A stretch of DNA of 64,000 nucleotides from Begonia masoniana. Its lineage: Eukaryota > Streptophyta > Magnoliopsida > Cucurbitales > Begoniaceae. Below, piece after piece: positions 33,800 to 44,628 of this stretch (position 1 is its first letter; each line of letters begins with the position of its first letter). Both the position numbers and the translations under genes were made by a program. Below the pieces are notes generated by a model, which was given only the letters and a program-made list of their open reading frames with translations, did not search any database and was not told the DNA's origin. The stretch covers positions 39,479,709 through 39,543,708 of the forward strand of contig CM039509.1 of the NCBI GenBank assembly GCA_022432975.1. The letters run 5' to 3'.

Positions 33800-34900
33800 T
33801 TAAATAATACCTGCAATTGTAGAAGGCTGGGCCCCATCGTCAGCGTTGTCAGGCTCGATGAATGCAAAGACTCTCGGTACAACCTCTCTTTGATCCCTGC
33901 CATGTTGATCTCCGCCTGATTGACCTCGACCTCGATTCGGGCAGTCTTTAACAAAATGGCCTGGTTCTCCACACCAATAGCACACATCTGTGCCTACTTT
34001 GCACTGTCCTCTGTGCTCCCTCTGGCATTTAGGACAAAGAGGTAACCGGGAAGCTCCTTGTACCTGCTTGCCTTTCCCTCGATCGTTACCTCCCTCTAGA
34101 GGCCTTTTAACGTCTCTTTGTGGTTGTTGTTGCGGCTGTGCTCTCGGCTGCCAACCTAGGTCCTGCGACTGAGGTTGTATCTCACGGAAGAAGCCCTTAG
34201 CTGGCTCCCTCGGTCTAACACACGTAGCTCTGGCGGCCTCAATATCCAGAGCCCTAGCTGTGATGTTAGAATAGGGCACATCAATAATACCTGATACAAC
34301 AACGTGCATCCGGATCTCTGAATTAAGGCCCTCCATAAACTGGTGTACCTTCTCCTCGTTATCGCTGACAAGGCGTGGTGCAAATCGCGATAAAGCCTCA
34401 AACTTCCTGATATACTCTGCAACTGAACCTGTCTGCCTCAGCTGCGTGAACTCATTCCTCTTCGCCACTCTCACTGCGCGGCTAAAATACTTGTCGAAAA
34501 ATAAAAACTTGAACCGATCCCAAGTCATAACTGTTACGTCCGTCGTCGCTTTGATTGAATCCCACCAGAAACGGGCATCCATCGCTAAGTGAAAGGTAGC
34601 ATACGCCACCATGCTCCTGTTCCCTACCTCGGCATAAGCTAACATATCCTCCATAACTCGGATCCATTCCTCCGCAACAGTAGGATCCGATGATCGACCA
34701 TCGAACACTGGAGGTCGTAGGCCCTGAAACTTTTGCATGCCTTGGTTGTTGGGAACTACCAAATCCCGGACCCTCTGGTTCTCTCGATTTAGTAAGTCCG
34801 TAATCTGCTGCGCTTGTCGGTCCATATGCTGAGACTGGCGATCTATCATCTCCGTAAATCGATCTAGCGCGTCATCTCTAGGATCCCTTCCTCGAACCAT
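33800..34900 (-). CDS. Gypsy D gag polyprotein, intact (366 aa)
   Basis: The ATG at 34900-34898 follows an acceptor-like site. Order: an N-terminal region with repeated DRQ (residues ~10-45), the gag core (FQGLRPPVFDGRSSDP, AEEWIRVMEDML, ATFHLAMDARFWW, FKFLFFDKYF, LRQTGSVAEYIRKFEALSRF; ~55-200), a Gln/Pro-rich linker (~240-275), CPKCQREHRGQC, and a CX2CX4HX4C zinc knuckle CYWCGEPGHFVKDC (~310). The tail ends ...PSTIAGII, just where protease would begin in an autonomous chromovirus. Gag forms the particle and packages RNA. An open frame in a pol-less element suggests selection or recent origin. Confidence 0.92.
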   Translation of the reverse strand: MVRGRDPRDDALDRFTEMIDRQSQHMDRQAQQITDLLNRENQRVRDLVVPNNQGMQKFQGLRPPVFDGRSSDPTVAEEWIRVMEDMLAYAEVGNRSMVAYATFHLAMDARFWWDSIKATTDVTVMTWDRFKFLFFDKYFSRAVRVAKRNEFTQLRQTGSVAEYIRKFEALSRFAPRLVSDNEEKVHQFMEGLNSEIRMHVVVSGIIDVPYSNITARALDIEAARATCVRPREPAKGFFREIQPQSQDLGWQPRAQPQQQPQRDVKRPLEGGNDRGKGKQVQGASRLPLCPKCQREHRGQCKVGTDVCYWCGEPGHFVKDCPNRGRGQSGGDQHGRDQREVVPRVFAFIEPDNADDGAQPSTIAGII

Positions 34901-34912
34901 TTTATAAAAATC

Positions 34913-34975
34913 CTATAAAACATCAAAACAATAATCCTAAGAAACCAAATCAATAAAGCTATAAAACAGACTTAC
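34913..34975 (-). other. Putative gag leader intron (63 nt) of gypsy D
   Basis: Minus strand CATCAACT|GTAAGT (34975-34970) to TTTTATAG (34913), upstream of the gag ATG. Same position and exon end as in gypsies A and C. Confidence 0.45.
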
Positions 34976-35046
34976 AGTTGATGAAGGATGTCCGCGTAGT
35001 GGCTGTGCAGTCGAGCAGTCTACAGAACCGATTTTAAAACCCGGGG

Positions 35047-35058
35047 GCTCTGATACCA
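35047..35058 (-). other. Primer-binding site of gypsy D
   Basis: Minus strand TGGTATCAGAGC, four bases inside the right LTR, matches the initiator-Met type. Confidence 0.9.
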
Positions 35059-35327
35059 TAATTGTAACGACCCCAAAACTGTACCCATTTATTCGTATAA
35101 ATTTTTTTTTTTTTTTTTTTACACTTTATACTTATATCTTTAGCTTATTACTTTAAACAAAACTTTACTCGGAAATTGAACCGAAATTGAAATCGGAATG
35201 GAAGTCGGAATTAAAATCCAATCTTTAAATCATTTAAAACAAAACATTTAAAAACATTTAATGAAAACATTTAAAAACAGAACAGAAAAGAGGGGAGGGC
35301 ATAATCGGCATTTGCCGAGAAAAGAGA

Positions 35328-35536
35328 GCAGCGATCAGTCGCTGCTTAACGCAGCGACTGAGCGCTGCAGTTGCTGCGGCAAGCAGCGCTCGATCGCTGC
35401 ATTGCTGCAGCGATCGCGCGCTGCAGTTGCTGCAGCATGCAGCGCTCGATCGCTGCATTGCTGCAGCGATCGGGCGCTGCAGCAAGCAGCGATCGGGCGC
35501 TGCATTGCTGCAGCGCCTGATCGCTGCACTGCAGCC
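35328..35536. repeat. GC-rich self-complementary array, right LTR of D
   Basis: As in the left LTR but with an extra GCAGCAAGCAGCGATCGG segment near 35480. The length difference between the two LTRs shows the array changes faster than the surrounding sequence. Confidence 0.9.
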
Positions 35537-36069
35537 ATCATCCAACTACGGCTCTCTGGAATTTCCAGAGAGCCAACACTCCAAAACTTCAAACTTTAAT
35601 CTCTCTGGAATCCGATTCCAGAGAGCAACTCTGTCACAATTCTCTACCGATTTCTCTTTTCATTACACCATATTCTCATCAATTACACCATATTCTCATC
35701 AATTACCATAAACACTTGTAATCTAAACTCGATCGACTTGCAACGGACTTTGCGAAATCCAACTGCGTGGATAGCTCTAAAAACCGAGCCTATCCGTAAC
35801 AACCTAAAAACATTTCAAAACATTTTCTGTAACATTCGAATAAAAGACTTAACAAAACGTTTTTAAATACGATTACCAAAACATTTGAAACGTCAAAAGT
35901 AAACCTATCAACTACCAGACCAAGCATCCTAATATGTTCTATACAAATTAACATCAGCCCAAACATCACAAAAATCCCAAAATACTTCCCCCACGGGTCA
36001 AAACGCGCCTCGACGCTACATCGAAGTACGGTGTAGGCCAATCGGCCAGAGAAGATCACGAGAACTTAC

Positions 36070-36114
36070 CTCGCATCCGTTGCAGCTCAATCTCCGTCCA
36101 CGAGCGTTGTTTGT
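36070..36114 (-). other. Putative LTR micro-exon (45 nt), right LTR of D
   Basis: Copy of the 31113-31157 arrangement, with one base change (GATGCGAG) next to the donor. Confidence 0.55.
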
Positions 36115-37062
36115 CTGAGGCAAAATACAACGATCATCAATATCACGTGTTTAAACTTCTAATCGTCCGAATTCAACAAAACCTTAACTAAGGAAACTTC
36201 CTAAAGCTCTAGTCCAATTCTTTGAGCTATTTATTCGAGCAATTTACGCTCGGCACCTTAATTCACAATTTACGGATTTTTCTCTAAAAACCCGAAAATT
36301 CCCAATTTCTAACTTTTTTCACAATTTAACTTAACTTCGTCCGAAAACGTCCAATATATCCTTTATATCCTTAAACACGCTAAATCTATTAATTACGAAC
36401 CCTAAATCGCATTTCTAATACGAACCCTAACGAAACTCTAATTATTCAAGCTTCGTAGAAATCGAGATAAAAGCTCTAAGATTGTAGGTTCATACCTAGA
36501 ATGTCAATTGGAGGAGGAAACGTGAAGAACCGGAGGAAGAACGGAGAAAAACGGAGATCGGAGATGTTGGATCGCCGCGGCAAACAGAGAGAACGCTCTC
36601 TGGAACTTCAAACTGCCGAGGAGAAATGAGGAGAAATGAGGTTTAAGTTATTTTTTATAATATTGACTTGGCAAATTACCGTTTTGCCCTTAGCACTTAA
36701 TTTCTATTTGTTTCGTCCTTCGTTTCGTTATTCGGCTAAAGATTCGGGTTCTCCAAATTTCCTTATTTCACCAATATGTCCAACTTATTATTTGGGATTT
36801 AATAAAACTGTCCGTTCGCGATTTGGACCTTGTTTGCTATTTTTTCTAAAACGTCCTTTACATTCCAATAGAGATAATTACCCAGAATATAGCGTTTAAC
36901 CTCCGAAAATTCTCATAATTTCCTTAAAATCCATAATAATAATTAGGATCATAATGGTGCTCTCTTTTCGTGAAACGGGCTTGATTTGACATATTTACAA
37001 AAATGCCATTATATATTAAGATAATAATAATAATATCCAGAAAAGCTGGATATTACACATAC

Positions 37063-37323
37063 ACTTCGCATTGTAACAAATTATTGTGTCATCTGTTTAA
37101 CAGGGTACAAAGCACAAAAAAGGTAGATCATTATTAAAAACAATACCAATATTATTATGAATAGTAAGCCTTATTGACGGTGACAAATTGTACAGTATAA
37201 GAAAATAGATAATTAACTTTACATAGAAAATGCATAGATAATACCTTGGTTGTGAAATGTACGTTAAAACATGGTGAACATAAAGTCTATAAAAATATAT
37301 TTAGATCAATTAGGTTACAAAAA
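37063..37323. other. Unassigned AT-rich DNA right of gypsy D
   Basis: Continues 30023-30129 once gypsy D is removed. No coding sequence or element ends recognised. Confidence 0.45.
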
Positions 37324-38300
37324 TTAAATAAATGTAACAACAAATAGCAAAACTGAGGCTTTTTCTTCCGCGACTAGATTCACGTTTTCTTCCACCTTTT
37401 TCTCAGAGTAGCACTCCTTTGCGTAGTGTCCATACTTACCGCAGTTGTAACACTCAATATTTGAACGATTTTCCCAGCCACCTCTTCCACGACTGCGTCC
37501 TCGTCCACACTAATTTTGTTGGCTAATCTTGCCCTTCTCTTCATGATTATTTCCGCGACCAAAACCATGACCACCACGGTCTCGTCCTCTTCCTCGGTTG
37601 TGTTGTGCGTACATTGCTTTATCCTCCTTGATAGTCGCCTTCGTTTGTAAGGCCTCCTCTAAGACTTCTTGTGTCTTATTCTTCTTCTTCCTTTGTTCAT
37701 GTGCTTCAAGAGAGCCTGAGAGTTCATCGATAGTCATCTCTTCCAAATCCTTCGACTCCTCGATTGCGCATACAACATTCTCAAAATTCTCAGTCAATGA
37801 CCGAAGAATTTTCTCCATGACCCTTGCATCCGTAAGGGTTTCTCCATTGCATTTGAGTTGATTCACCACCGTTTGCACACGTGTGATATAGGTTGATATG
37901 TCTTCTAACTCCTTCATCTTCATAGCTTCCAATTCGCCTCGAAGTGTTTGAAGCCGCACTTGTTTAACTCGGTCGGCACCCTTGAACACCTTTTGCAAGG
38001 TATTCCATGCTTCCTTCGAAGTTGATGCACCACAATCTTCTCAAAACTCGACTCATCTACTGCTTGAAACAAAAGGTAGAGAGCAGTCTTGTCCTTCACT
38101 CGCATTTCTTTCAACGCTTTCAATTGATTCGCCATCAAGGAATCAATAGCTTCCACCTCCGTGAAGCCGGTTTCGACAACTTCCCATGCATCTTGTGCGC
38201 CAAGCAATGCACGCATTTGAATACTCCAATTGTCGTAGTTTGTCTTGGTGAGTCGTGGCAGCGGCATTTGTCCCAACGATGTGCTCCTATAGTTCGCCAT
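37324..38300 (-). pseudogene. Copia gag (UBN2-like), frameshifted and truncated
   Basis: The ATG (38300-38298) directly follows the primer site. The N-terminus MPLPRLTKTNYDNWSIQMR and QDAWEVVETGF is the DUF4219/UBN2-type start. A frame change near 38030 leads to QKVFKGADRVKQVRLQTLRGE, MKELEDISTYITRVQ and MEKILRSLTENFENVV, an Arg/Gly-rich linker (GRGRDRGGHGFGRG), another frame change near 37510, and the zinc knuckle CYNCGKYGHYAKEC (near 37455-37414). The frame ends at 37324 shortly after the knuckle with an unrelated hydrophobic tail, so protease and the rest are lost. Confidence 0.88.
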
Positions 38301-38313
38301 GCTTTGATACCAA
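38301..38313 (-). other. Primer-binding site of copia fragment
   Basis: Minus strand TTGGTATCAAAGC, adjacent to the gag ATG on one side and the LTR end on the other. Confidence 0.8.
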
Positions 38314-38315
38314 TT

Positions 38316-38539
38316 TGACACTCGAATATTGTTTATTTTTGGAGAGGAAGAAAAAATGGACACCAAACAATGATCTTCACAAATGAAGTTTTTGTTTTAC
38401 TTCTCTCTATATTTTATTTAAACATATTGCACTATTTATAGAGGCATGCTTGACTATTTACATTCATAACATAAACATAATTAAAGACTATAAAGCATCA
38501 CATTTATTTCTAATATTTATTCTTGACTCTTCAATGTCA
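38316..38539 (-). repeat. Copia 5' LTR (~224 bp)
   Basis: In plus orientation it runs from TGACACTCG to AATGTCA, with short inverted ends TGACA/TGTCA. The outer end is a best guess because the partner LTR is absent. Confidence 0.55.
38432..38442 (-). promoter_or_regulatory. TATA box in copia LTR
   Basis: Minus strand TCTATAAATAG, a good plant TATA box, in the right place for the LTR promoter of the minus-strand gag. Confidence 0.6.
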
Positions 38540-39054
38540 TAACTTCTTCTAAGAAACTCTCAAATGACCTGAAACTTAAACCGTTGGAAAGTAGACTTCA
38601 AGGGCTTTAAATCCATAGGTTACACGTTAGAAATGAATGCAATTAGGACCCTCAAATTTTCATTTCAAAACTACGTTTTTTTAGTTTAATTCTCAACATT
38701 TTTTACCAGAAAATAGTGAAACTAATTTTTCCACTACCGTTGCAGGAAACGATGTGGAAACCTTGACGCTGGAGCCAAAATCTGTTCAGCGGATGGAGGT
38801 GATTACTTATTCAGAAGCATCTGATACAAATGCGACTGATGATGTTGGTTCTGCAAAAAAATGACCTGGGGACTGTGTTTTTGCAGATGCAAGGATTGTG
38901 GATTTGCTGGGAGACACTCTAAAAGTTTTCAAAGCTTTAGAGGCTGTACTGGAACACTTGAGAAAGTTCTTAGTTGACAGGGAATTCAAAATTGGGAAAC
39001 AAGAAACAGGAAGCAGGAAGCCAAACATCTTTCAATTTTGATTTTTTTTAATAA
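38540..39054 (+). other. Unassigned region with two exon-like fragments
   Basis: Two short open stretches each follow a TTGCAG acceptor-like site: 38746-38864 (reads NDVETLTLEPKSVQRMEVI... to a TGA) and 38887-39041 (DARIVDLLGDTLKVFKALEA...LEHLRKFL... to a TGA). The second is amphipathic-helix-like. I do not recognise the protein. It does not look like retrotransposon or transposase sequence, so a host-gene fragment captured or left between elements is possible. Confidence 0.35.
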
Positions 39055-39234
39055 AAAAATTATTGCATAATGGGAAAAACCATAATCGGACCATGATTTT
39101 TGGTCTGGTTCTGGTCCGGTCCTACAAAAAAATATTTCATTATTGGTTCTAAAAATTGAAAATCAAAATATATTGGTCCGGTTCTAAACTCTCACAAAAC
39201 CGGACCAAACCGTACCATGATCACCACTATAGTC
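39055..39234. mobile_element. Small non-autonomous element with GGTCCGGTT repeats
   Basis: Short GGTCCGGTTCT and CCGGACCAAACCG motifs occur in opposite orientations near the two ends (39088-39121 and 39175-39215), with AT-rich DNA between. It resembles a hAT-type MITE. Exact ends and target duplication were not found. It abuts the truncated end of hAT-2. Confidence 0.4.
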
Positions 39235-39654
39235 AGCGCATGCTTTAAACTTCTGCATCTTTGAAGGTGAAGACCTGACATATTTCACAACTTTACAAAG
39301 TTTTATAATAGAATCGTTATTGTAGCGACCCTTACCCGTATCTTAATTTTACCGTATAAATTTTTCTTTTCTCTATAACCCTATAATATTACATCGTAAT
39401 TTAAACCATTGAAAACCATTTAAGAAAATATGAGAAAACATTTAAGTAAAAATAATTAAAAACAGGGGAGGGATCTACCGAAATCTGGAGAATCATTGGA
39501 AATTATTTTATAAAATTTAAACTTAAAGGCGGCAAATTGCATAAGGGCGTAAAGTCAATATTTCCTCTCGGGTTTCTTAAATGTGAACAGTGGCAGAAGT
39601 GTGTTTTTCCGCTCGGGTTTCAACAACAGAACAGAGGCAGACGGGAACGACAGA

Positions 39655-39955
39655 AGCTGATGGCTTCGTGGACGTTTTAACCTAAAAGCTTCGTGGACGA
39701 CGAAGTCAGAAAACGCCGTGGACAATGAAGACTGAAGGCTTCGTGGACGTTTAAACCTAAAAGCTTCGTGGACGACGAAGTCAGAAAACGCTGTGGACAA
39801 TGAAGACTGAAGGCTTTGTGGACGTTTAAACCTAAAAGCTTCGTAGACGACGAAGTCAGAAAACGCCGTGGACAATGAAGACTGAAGGCTTCGTGGACGT
39901 TTAAACCTAAAAGCTTCGTGGACGACGAAGTCAGAAGGCATCATGGACGACGAAG
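39655..39955. repeat. 75-bp tandem array, about 4 copies, in the solo LTR
   Basis: The unit contains CTTCGTGGACGTTTAAACC, AGCTTCGTGGACGACGAAGT and GCCGTGGACAATGAAG. The period is a multiple of three, which is why a long spurious frame with a 25-residue repeat exists on the minus strand. Confidence 0.92.
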
Positions 39956-40022
39956 TCAGCGTCAGTGGTCAACAGAGATCGTGGTCAACCCACAGACTTA
40001 TTTAAGCTTATCATCCGCAGAC

Positions 40023-40234
40023 CACGTGTTACCCATGTGACTTCATTAACTCGGCAGACGACGTCTACTGATCAACAGTAACCGTGGGCGACGCTATCGT
40101 CCACGAGGCTTATTTGTCCATAATTGTCTACATAACCATGGTTGATGACTTTCTTATAGATTACTTAACTAAATACTTATCGTCCAAAATCTTCCACGTG
40201 ACCCAATTGTCCACGGGACTTATTCTTCCACGTG
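40023..40234. promoter_or_regulatory. Three CACGTG sites in the solo LTR
   Basis: Perfect CACGTG at 40023-40028, 40195-40200 and 40229-40234, between the 75-bp array and the palindrome. Comparable clusters are in the LTRs of A and B. Confidence 0.4.
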
Positions 40235-40281
40235 ACTATGGGCGATGACTTTCTCACAGAACACTTAACTAAATCGGCAAC

Positions 40282-40308
40282 CTCTCTGGAATCCGAAATT
40301 CCAGAGAG
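40282..40308. repeat. 11-bp palindrome shared with gypsy D LTRs
   Basis: CTCTCTGGAAT (40282-40292), five-base loop, ATTCCAGAGAG (40298-40308). Confidence 0.9.
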
Positions 40309-41238
40309 TTTGCCTCTCTCTTTCCTTTATTCCCTGCACACTTATACCTCCATTTTCTTCATGCTATCACCAACGAAATTCTACCTACACCACAACCATA
40401 CTCAAAACGACTCGAGACACATTTAACACGAAATACGTTTTCATGAAAATGAATTGCGTGGATCTGTTTAAAAAACTAAACAAACCCCTATCAAATTTGA
40501 CAACCAAGTAGTTCGGTAGAATCAATTTCATAATCTTTACAAAACGCTTTATAAAACAAATCTATCAAAAACATCAAAACATCTTTTATCCACTATCCAG
40601 AACCAAACATCCTAATATGTTCAACTATACAATTTTATCTAACTATAGTGTTCCCAAAACTTACACTTACTTCCCCACAGGTCGGGTTAAGCATCGACTG
40701 CTCCAGCACACCCCCGCGAGCCATCCTCCGTCAACTGCATCACTCCTCGGGTGGAGGGATCTCGTCTTCACCTATGTTAAGATCACCTACACCATAGAAA
40801 ATAGTCCGTAAGCTAAAGGCTCAGTAAATTTACATGAACGACAATGCATGCGATGCGTATGTAGTTCATAAAACCGTGACATTCTTTTATCCTTTTCGTT
40901 TACCTTTTCGTTTTCCTTTTCGTTTACCTTTTCGTTTTCCATTTCATTTTCCTTTTCGTTTTCTTTTTTGTTTTCCTTTTCGTTTGCCCTTTTCGTTTAT
41001 CATGAAAACATGCATGAAAATACCTTTTCGTACCTTTTCCAGAAACCATGATGGATGAATATGTACAATGTCGTAATTAAACCAAAGCATAAACAAGCAA
41101 CAATTTAAACATTAAACAACTTAACTAAAACTAACTACCAAACCTATTACCCAACACATTCTACATCTCCAAGATCCTCAATCAACATTAAATCTTATGG
41201 TGTAGGCCAAATCGGCCAAAAGAGTCACGAAGACTTAC

Positions 41239-41283
41239 CTCGCGTCCGTTGCAATGCTAGCTCCGTCCACGAGCGTGGTTCAC
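41239..41283 (-). other. Putative LTR micro-exon (45 nt) of the solo LTR
   Basis: Minus strand: TGCCTTAG, 45 nt ending GACGCGAG|GTAAGT (41238-41233), 15 nt, hairpin GGCC-GATTT-GGCC (41217-41205), then TACA. Confidence 0.55.
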
Positions 41284-43065
41284 CTAAGGCAATTCACAAC
41301 AATTATCATTAAAACGCGTTTGAACCGATAACGTCCAAATTAATGAAATCCTTAACTAAAGGAGTTTCCTAAAATTCTAATTTACTAATCGAGGCATTTT
41401 ATCGAACAATTTACGCTCGATAACTCAAACCACCATTAACGAGTTTTTCCAAAATCTCAAAAATTCATCAAACCCTAACATTCGTCCTAAATCACTTAAC
41501 TTCGTCCAACAACGCTCAATACGTCCTTTATATCCACAAACACGGTAAACCTATAAATTTCAAACTCTAAATCACATTTTTAACGAAACCCTAAACGTAA
41601 ACCCTAACGTTAAACAACCCGAAAACTACGAATAAACTTTCCAAAACCATAGAATCTTATCTATAATCGAGTCTGGGGAATAAAACGTGAAGGAAACGAG
41701 ACGATCGGAGGACGAATCGTCAACGAAGAGGAGAAAAGCCAAAGAGAGGAGAGAAATCACAGGGAGCTTCGCGAAGAGAGAGAGAGAGTTCGTGGAGTGT
41801 CTGGTGAAGGAGAGAAAAGTGTGATTTTATTAAAAATTAGCCTGACAAATTACCATTTTTCCCTTCTTTTGATTTTTTATTTGTTTCGTCCTTTGTTTCG
41901 TTAATTAACCGACGATTTGTTTTCTCCAAAATTCCTTATTCCACCAATTATTCCAACTTATTACTAGGGTTCTATTAAAACTGTCTATTCGCAATTCGGA
42001 CCTCGGTTATTATTTTTACTAAAATGCCCTTTATATTACGAGAAACACAAAACTCGTAAAATTAGCGTTAAGATTCTAAAAATTCCTGAACTTCTCATAA
42101 AATCCATATTAATCATTAGGATTCTATTAACGCTCTCTGTTCGCAAAACGGGCCTAATCTGATATATTTACAAAAATACCATTATTTATTGGAATATTAA
42201 AATCCCGATTAAAACTGGGTGTTACAGTTATGCTCTTTAGGCCATTGCAAACAATCAGATTTATAATATGAGCAAAACATATGACATGTATAAACTCTCC
42301 ATCAAGAACCAAACCCTTCTAATTTCTAATAATTTTAACCAAATGAGTCAAAGCAACTTCATTAGAAAAAATACTATCAATTGTGACGGTCAAAAGTCTC
42401 TCAATTTCTCATTCCACTAAAAATTTTTCCATGATCATAGCAATAGTTTTTCTTTATGATTAGAAATGATACAAAAAATTGATAATTTTCTTATGTAAAG
42501 TCCAACTTGCATCAATAAAATGAGTAGTCACCATCATATAATTTATATTTTGAATGGATGTCCATATATTGGTGTTAAACATACTCTTGCAGTCAATTGA
42601 GAAAAAAAACTTTCAACTTAATATTTTCCTGTATGAAAAGTTCGAAAATATTGTTCGCAACAGTTTTGGGACAATGAATAATAAATTTTGACTCCAACTC
42701 ATTTAACAAATCTACAAATCCTATTCCTTCAACAACTCTAAAAGGTAATTCATTAATGACAATAATTCTAGCAAGTTTATCTCTACATCTTTCTTGACTA
42801 AATGTTTTAACAGTTATACAGTCAACTGAACTTTCTCCGACAACCTCTTTTTTATGTAACAGTAAAGTCTTTTGGTTCTCGTCTAAACTAGCCAACAATA
42901 TCTTACAAGTACTTACATGTTTGTTCAAGCTTTGAAGTCTCATTTCTTAATAGATGACAAGCATACAAAGTGCCACATCAATTGTAGTTGACCTAGGGTT
43001 ATTTGGGTCATATGGTTCTGATTTGGTGAAGTAATTTCTTGTTTTACATGCTCTGATTCTTTTTT

Positions 43066-44390
43066 TTGCTTTCTATCCTGACATTAAAACAAATTGAATG
43101 ACATTTGAATGACATATTAAATGAAGAATATACAATTGTACATATCCACACAAAAGGACTAATATTCTTTACCTTAAAAAACCTTAACCATTGTACGACT
43201 TCTTGTCACACCGTCAACTAGTTTGAATTGAAAACAATGCTCATTTGTCCAACCTTAATAACTTACTCCAGTGGTCTACTGACAAAAGGTTGTCCTATCA
43301 TTGATCTATACCATTTCAATGAGTCGAAAGAGGACATGCTCTATTTTCTTCATACCAATCTCTTGCTAAAACAAATAACCATAAAAATTAAATTTAAATG
43401 ATTTCTGAAGATGATCAACCATCTTATTTATCATAATCTTCCATTTCACCTACCACATGGCTGGATTGTTTCAATCTTTAAGAGCACAAAAAAGGAGAAA
43501 ATATGACAAACATCATTTTCAGTTTTGAGCCACTCCAGTGCACTACCAAACTGCTTAGACCAAGAGATGAGTTGTCCTATTCTATCAAGAAAAGAACTAG
43601 ATTTATCCTTTCTCTGCAACAACATTAGCTGTCAAAATTTAGTTCATATCCATCATCAATGCATCCAAACACGGCTTTTGATAAAGCATGCCAAATGATT
43701 GATTTAATTTCATGAAGATCCCAATAAAAACAATTGTCCTCAAGCATGATAGGATCGTAAAAATCCTTTTTCCATAAAGTTATTATAACATGACAAGTTA
43801 TGTCAAATATCTAGCAATTCATATGCCTCAGGTAGGTAAGATACCATCAGGCAACTTTCACCTTAACGGAAAAAAATTTAATGCAAAATAAATACACTAT
43901 CTTAAACATAGGCTATCAAAAACCTAAAGCACCCCAGGAGAACATACAATTAACAATTGTACATACAATGGTACCTCGAGAATCTGCAACGGGACAGGGA
44001 AAGTAGAAAATAGGGAGAGTTTGGGATTGTCTGTGAACTGTTAAGAAGATGAAGGGAACTGCTAAGGTTGTGTTTGGTTGAAGCAGACTGAACGTTGTCG
44101 AAGAAGATGAACGAAACGCTGGCCTGTCGCAAAGTCGAGTCGGACTTGAAGGTGAAGAATGAAGACGAGCGCCGGAAATGGAATGAAAAATTGAAAATTA
44201 GAGTAGGTTTAGCGAAAACTTCGGTTCGGTTTGGTTTTCCTCGGGTTTTCCTAATGAAAACTGAGGGTCTGGTGCCAATTTTGGGTTTTGTTCTTTATAA
44301 AACCGAACCCAATCGAACCAAATCCATACATCTATTCGGTTCGGTTTGGTTTTTTGATTTGCACCGAACCAGTTACCTGACATGCCCAAG
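43066..44390 (-). other. hAT-2 upstream region with CGGTT subterminal repeats
   Basis: No supported coding sequence. 43066-44200 is AT-rich, ORF-poor DNA upstream of the transposase on its strand and may hold its leader. From about 44210 to 44380 CGGTTCGGTTTGG and CCGAACCAAAT motifs cluster in both orientations, as expected of a hAT subterminal region. The element's outer end is probably near 44390, but no target duplication was found. Confidence 0.45.
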
Positions 44391-44628
44391 AGGCCCATTA
44401 CAAGATCGTGGACTAATGCCCATAATCTACTAAACATTTTTATTAATGAGTTTGCTTTTCTTGCATGGAATGGATCCTGTTGTCGACATCACTTGGGAAC
44501 CCAACTCGGAGGATATGGATCATCCCTTGCACAGCCTCACTTAGACTACACAAATGTACTCCTCAAATAGCCCAATAGTAATTTGTCTTCCCGACCCATA
44601 AATTATGTAATTTTTGTTTAAAACTTTG
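44391..44628. other. Unassigned DNA between hAT-2 and gypsy E
   Basis: No gene, repeat or element end recognised. Confidence 0.4.

Larger units (their letters stand above)
30130..37057 (-). mobile_element. Gypsy element D: gag-only element with two LTRs (TR-GAG type)
   Basis: The LTRs at 30130-32100 (1971 bp) and 35063-37057 (1995 bp) are nearly identical and begin TGTAACGACC and end GGATATTACA in plus orientation. CATAC lies outside both ends (30125-30129, 37058-37062). The primer site next to the right LTR and the gag direction show the element reads on the minus strand. The 2962-bp interior encodes one intact gag, while the space between gag and the polypurine tract has no pol motif. It therefore depended on enzymes from another element. 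The high LTR identity and open gag point to a recent insertion. Confidence 0.93.
35063..37057 (-). repeat. Gypsy D 5' LTR (right copy)
   Basis: Same order as the left copy. The GC-rich array is 35328-35536, one sub-unit longer. Micro-exon 36114-36070, donor 36069-36064, hairpin 36047-36036. Confidence 0.93.
37324..38539 (-). mobile_element. Copia fragment: short LTR, primer site and gag (minus)
   Basis: A ~224-bp LTR (38316-38539), a primer site and a gag reading leftward are followed by nothing recognisable after 37324. It is therefore the 5' portion of a copia element, truncated before protease. Confidence 0.75.
39321..42226 (-). mobile_element. Solo gypsy LTR (2906 bp) with 5-bp duplication
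   Basis: It begins TGTAGCGACC and ends GGGTGTTACA (plus orientation). GTTAT is duplicated at 39316-39320 and 42227-42231, and the hAT reading across the removed LTR matches hAT-1 exactly at this point, which fixes the ends. No internal sequence remains, as expected after LTR-LTR recombination. Minus-strand features: micro-exon 41283-41239, GGCC hairpin, a CCTTTTCGTTT-type pyrimidine tract (40885-41000), palindrome 40282-40308, three CACGTG sites and a 75-bp array. Confidence 0.95.
39235..43065 (-). pseudogene. hAT-2 transposase, N-terminal half, split by a solo LTR
   Basis: On the minus strand the BED-finger region is decayed (NYFTKSEPYDPNNPRST near 43010-42960) and then LNKHVSTCKILLASLDENQK (42930-42870), VINELPFRVVEGIGF and FIIHCPKTVANNIFELF (to 42640). 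The catalytic-fold part continues to 42227 and resumes at 39320-39235 after the LTR. It overlaps hAT-1 21590-22074 with high similarity, so the two are copies of one family. The C-terminal half is missing at 39235. There are stops in each domain. Confidence 0.82.

Noticed and set aside
39555..39944. 129-codon minus-strand frame with a 25-residue repeat
   Set aside because: It arises because the 75-bp LTR array is a multiple of three. It has no start context or family match.
20232..44390. hAT-1 and hAT-2 as two halves of one element
   Set aside because: They overlap over about 480 bases of the same coding region (21590-22074 versus 39240-39320 plus 42227-42625), so they are separate copies of one family.
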